Source of the DNA: Bradyrhizobium aeschynomenes
GTDB lineage: Bacteria; Pseudomonadota; Alphaproteobacteria; Rhizobiales; Xanthobacteraceae
Assembly (NCBI RefSeq): GCF_013178945.1
Contig: NZ_JABFDM010000003.1
Location: forward strand, 310,001-374,000
Length of the DNA: 64,000 nucleotides
Direction: 5' to 3'
Under the pieces are notes generated by a model. It was not told the origin of the DNA and did not search any database. It saw only the letters and a list, made by a program, of their open reading frames with translations. Numbering within the stretch: the first letter of the stretch is position 1; the number at the start of each line of letters is the position of its first letter. The position numbers and the translations under genes were made by a program. Positions 61,065 through 64,000 of this stretch are shown here, in pieces.

Positions 61065-62380
61065 GCTTTCTCGCTGCGCTCCAGGATCGGGCGGAACTGC
61101 TCGTGCGCCTTCTTCAGCTCGGTCGCAGGATCGGCGCCCGACAGCGTGGCAGTCAGCGCAGCGCCAACGAGATCGCGGAATTCAGCGACCGGAATGATCA
61201 CGGGCAGGCCAAGCTTGGAGATCTTGCCGGAGTCGATCGCCGACTGCAGCCATTCCTTCGGCATCTTCACGCCGCCCTGAACCCCTGGGTCGTTCAGCAC
61301 CGAGTTGCGGAACGGCACGCCGCCGCCGGCCTGCACCAGGCGAGCGCCCTGCGGCTTGGACACCAGCCACTGGCAGAGCAGCCAGGCCGCTTCCTTGTTC
61401 TTGCTCGCCGCCGCAATGCCGATGCCGTCGCCATAGGTCGCGGAGTACTGCCCCTTCGGTCCGGCGGGCACCACGGTGTAGCCGACCTTGCCGACGATGC
61501 GAGATGCGTTGGGATCCTCCAGCGGCGGGGCCCAGCCGACGCCGTCGATCCACATCGCCGAGCGTCCTTGCGTGAACGAGGCCATCGACTCCATCCAGTT
61601 GAAGCCGGCGACGCCGGGAGGCGCGCAGGTCGTGAGCAGCTTCTGATAGAGCTTGGTGGCTTCGACCGCCTCGGGGCCGTCGGTCAGGATGTTGCCCTTG
61701 GCGTCGAGGAATTCGCCGCCATAGTTGAGGAAGAAGTTGGTCCACAAGGTCATGTTGGCATTGCGCAGGCCGCGGCCGACGAAGCCGAAGGTGCCGTCCT
61801 TGGGATCGGTGAGCTTCTGCGCCGCTGTGACCATATCGTCGAGCGTCTTCGGCACCTCGACGCCCTTCTTCGCAAACAGCTCCTTGTTGTAGTAGAGGAT
61901 GAAGTAGTCGACCGACCATGGCAGCGAGAACATGCGGCCCTTGTCGTTGCTGGCGTAAGTCAGCCCTGCGGCGGAGAAATCGCTCTGCACGAGGTCAGGC
62001 GCGGTCAGGTTCGGGTCCTTCATCATGTCGGTGATGTCGGCGAGCCAGCCGGCCTTCTCGAACTGCCGCTTCTGCACGTGATAGCTCAGATGCACGACGT
62101 CGAAGCTCGGCTTGCCCGACGACAGCTCGATCACCACCTTCTGACGCTGCTGCTGCTCGGGGATCTGCTCGGACTCCACCTCGATGCCGGTCAGGGCAGT
62201 GAATTCCTTGATGTTCTTCTGCAGATTGTCGCCGCGCGGCCCCTTGGCGAGGATCACCTCGAGCTTGGTGCCGGCATATTTCTTCCACTGCGGCTCTGAC
62301 CAGGCAGGTTGGCCGGTGAGCGCCAGCGCGCCTGCTGCTGCCGTGCCCGCAAGCATGTTGCGGCGCGTGATCGCGGTCAT
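61061..62380 (-). CDS. Extracellular solute-binding protein, family 1, Tat-exported
   Basis: A 439-residue CUT1-type sugar-binding protein. A twin-arginine signal TRRNMLAGTAAAGALALTG leads to cleavage near AWSE. The mature part has LEVILAKGPRGDNLQKNI, FDVVHLSYHVQ and SMASFTQGRSAMWIDGVGWA, typical of MalE/UgpB-like proteins. GGGAGG precedes the ATG at 62380. First gene of the transporter operon. Substrate is unknown: sugar, polyol or glycerophospho-compound are all possible. Confidence 0.92.
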   Translation of the reverse strand: MTAITRRNMLAGTAAAGALALTGQPAWSEPQWKKYAGTKLEVILAKGPRGDNLQKNIKEFTALTGIEVESEQIPEQQQRQKVVIELSSGKPSFDVVHLSYHVQKRQFEKAGWLADITDMMKDPNLTAPDLVQSDFSAAGLTYASNDKGRMFSLPWSVDYFILYYNKELFAKKGVEVPKTLDDMVTAAQKLTDPKDGTFGFVGRGLRNANMTLWTNFFLNYGGEFLDAKGNILTDGPEAVEATKLYQKLLTTCAPPGVAGFNWMESMASFTQGRSAMWIDGVGWAPPLEDPNASRIVGKVGYTVVPAGPKGQYSATYGDGIGIAAASKNKEAAWLLCQWLVSKPQGARLVQAGGGVPFRNSVLNDPGVQGGVKMPKEWLQSAIDSGKISKLGLPVIIPVAEFRDLVGAALTATLSGADPATELKKAHEQFRPILERSEKA

Positions 62381-62506
62381 TCGTACCCTCCCAGGAGACT
62401 TCTTGTTTGGTCGTGAAGTGTAGCGCGATCTGGCGGCGCTGCAACAGGGCGGTGCCCGCTGGGCTGGGGATGCGACGATGGAGCGTGATGCGATGCGGTA
62501 AGCGGC

Positions 62507-63739
62507 TCACGCGTCCGACGCAGCTGCAAAATCCGCTCGCTCCAGCAGCCATGAGATCGCGAAACCGGCGACGAGCCCCCAGAACGCCGCGCCGATGTTG
62601 AGCAGCGGCACGTCGGCGACGGTCACGAGGAAGGCCATCAGAGCGCCGAGCGAGAACCGTGTCTTGAACGCGGTCACGAACGCCGTCTGCAGGACGCGCA
62701 GCATGGCCAGGCCCGCCAACGTGGTGATCAATGATTTCGGCGCGATCAACAACAGCGTCGTGAAGGTCGGCGCCAGCAGGCCGAAGCCGATCGCGAGGAC
62801 GCCGACGAGCATCGCCGCAGTATAATGGCGCTTGCGCTCGCCGCCGGAGACGACGATGGCGTTGGTCGGACCGGTGAGGCAGGTCGAGACGCCCCCGACG
62901 ATGGCGGCCAGCGCCGAGCCGAGGCCGCAGGCAAGGGTCACGGCATTGACCGGCGGCTTGTGGCCAGCGGCTGTCAGCACCGCAAATCCCTGGCCGTTCT
63001 GCACCACCAGCACGGTGACTGCGAGCGGCACCACGAGCTCGATCATGGCCGCCAGCGACCAGGACGGGGTTGGGATCACCGGGCTGACCAGTGCGATCTG
63101 CAGCGACGCATCCTGATGATATCTGCCGAACGCAGTGGCGGCGAGCGTGCCGACGACCAGCGCGCCGATGATCGGCGGACAGCGCCGCCCGAGCGCGGGC
63201 AGCGCCGTCAGCGCGAGCCACACGACGACCATCGGCCCGGCAATGGCGAATTCGCCGAGCACGGCGCGGACGAGGTCGAGGCCGAACCGCAGGAAGACGC
63301 CGGCCACCATGCCCATCACGATCGGCATCGGCACCAGCTGCATCGCGCGCTTGACCCAGCCCGACAACCCTAGGACGAGCATCAGCAGTGCGGTGCCGTA
63401 GAACGCTCCGATGACCTGCGGGAAGCTGAGATGGGTCAGCGACTGGCCAACCAGGACGGTGCCCGGAATGGTCCAGAACAACACCAGCGGCTCGCGATAC
63501 AGCCACGACAGCAGGATCGTGATCAGGCCGTTGATGAAGAAGACGCCGAAGATCCACGACGCGAGCTCGGCCTGGGACAGTCCGCCATTGGCGCCGACCG
63601 ACAGGATAATGGCCACGGGCCCCGTGATGGCGAACAGCCAGCCGATGAAGCCGTGCGAGGCGTAGAGCGGACCGAAGTCAGTCTTGATCTGACCGAGGCC
63701 GGGTGGCCGACCCGCGGGCCGTTCGATGGCGCTGAACAT
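62507..63739 (-). CDS. BenE-family benzoate/H+ symporter-like transporter
   Basis: A 410-residue membrane protein with 11-12 hydrophobic segments of the BenE family (nucleobase-ascorbate/SulP-like fold). Family blocks include ITGPVAIILSVGANGGLSQA, LPLVLFWTIPGT-like EPLVLFWTIPGTVLVGQS, VNAVTLACGLGSALAAIVGG and GPTNAIVVSGGERKRHY. Members import benzoate or related aromatic acids with protons. The start at 63739 (MFSAIERPAGRPP) is preferred to one at 63904. It is upstream of the ABC operon with a 126-base gap; no benzoate-degradation genes are adjacent. Confidence 0.9.
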   Translation of the reverse strand: MFSAIERPAGRPPGLGQIKTDFGPLYASHGFIGWLFAITGPVAIILSVGANGGLSQAELASWIFGVFFINGLITILLSWLYREPLVLFWTIPGTVLVGQSLTHLSFPQVIGAFYGTALLMLVLGLSGWVKRAMQLVPMPIVMGMVAGVFLRFGLDLVRAVLGEFAIAGPMVVVWLALTALPALGRRCPPIIGALVVGTLAATAFGRYHQDASLQIALVSPVIPTPSWSLAAMIELVVPLAVTVLVVQNGQGFAVLTAAGHKPPVNAVTLACGLGSALAAIVGGVSTCLTGPTNAIVVSGGERKRHYTAAMLVGVLAIGFGLLAPTFTTLLLIAPKSLITTLAGLAMLRVLQTAFVTAFKTRFSLGALMAFLVTVADVPLLNIGAAFWGLVAGFAISWLLERADFAAASDA

Positions 63740-64000
63740 GGAATCAGGGGCTCGGAGCGTGTTCTTGTGGTCGTCCTTGGTGTCGCGCCGGCTGTTGTGG
63801 CGGAATGAGGTGAACTGTGCAAGGCGGGGAATGGATTGCCGCGCCGCTCGCAATCTACCTCGATCGAAGCGATGGTCTCTGTTGACGCTTTCGGACCAGT
63901 CCACGATTGTGATCGACGAGCGGATTGCATCATTTGGAGTTGCCGGGTCTCCGTGCTGTCGCCACCCACCGCCGAGAATGGACTGTTAGCTCTGCCTTCA
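63740..64000. other. Upstream region of the transporter gene, no gene recognised
   Basis: 261 bases to the window edge. It probably holds the promoter for the BenE-like gene. No convincing coding frame or palindrome is seen. Confidence 0.45.

Overview
The window looks like a chromosomal segment of a Bradyrhizobium-type alphaproteobacterium (Rhizobiales/Nitrobacteraceae). This rests on the very high GC content, the protein families, an FMN riboswitch in front of a stand-alone lumazine synthase, CtrA-like TTAA-N7-TTAA sites, a form I CO dehydrogenase cluster, and many GC-rich intergenic palindromes of the kinds that litter Bradyrhizobium genomes. No tRNA, rRNA, CRISPR array, phage or classical insertion sequence was seen. 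Only mutL is cut by a window edge.

Layout. 1-4.8 kb: the 5' part of mutL, a ribbon-helix-helix protein, a four-gene operon (cytochrome c, glyoxalase, Tat-exported small subunit, GMC flavoprotein dehydrogenase) and arfB. 4.8-5.9 kb: a gene-free block of repeats. 5.9-14.7 kb: a reverse-strand housekeeping block of a paired M16 peptidase system, a secreted protein, lspA, ileS and ribF. 15-21 kb: a stand-alone CheY-like receiver, a HAD hydrolase, a degenerate EAL protein, a holin-X-like membrane protein, a DUF559 nuclease gene flanked by inverted copies of a palindromic repeat, and an omega-aminotransferase. 21-27 kb: prmB, moaE, moaD and pgsA in overlapping order, a GIY-YIG protein, uvrC and an Omp25-like porin. 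27.6-31.6 kb: cold shock protein, rlmJ, RNase T2 and three small secreted proteins including a DUF3617 protein.

31.6-38.3 kb: an aromatic-degradation locus under an IclR regulator. It has an MhpA-like flavin hydroxylase, an FAH-fold hydrolase, an orphan branched-chain-type binding protein and a quinone oxidoreductase on the minus strand, with a divergent extradiol dioxygenase. 38.3-41.3 kb: MarR regulator, OmpR-type regulator and sensor kinase. 41.6-47.3 kb: ilvE, hisS, a tautomerase, an FlK-like thioesterase, proC and a YbjN protein. 47.6-48.5 kb: FMN riboswitch and ribH2.

49-57.9 kb: a form I (AYRCSFR) aerobic carbon monoxide dehydrogenase cluster, coxC-M-S-L-D-E-F, with palindromic elements in most of its gene junctions. 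57.9-64 kb: an HWE-type GAF histidine kinase, a sugar-type ABC importer lacking its ATPase, and a BenE-family transporter.

Links between genes. The MoaD/MoaE pair makes the molybdopterin needed by CoxL, and RibF and RibH2 feed FAD to CoxM, the GMC enzyme and the MhpA-like hydroxylase. LspA, the M16 pair and the secreted proteins belong to envelope biology. The main oddities are the DUF559 cassette with terminal inverted repeats, palindromes inserted between cox genes, and a 21-bp near-identical motif upstream of both pgsA and uvrC.
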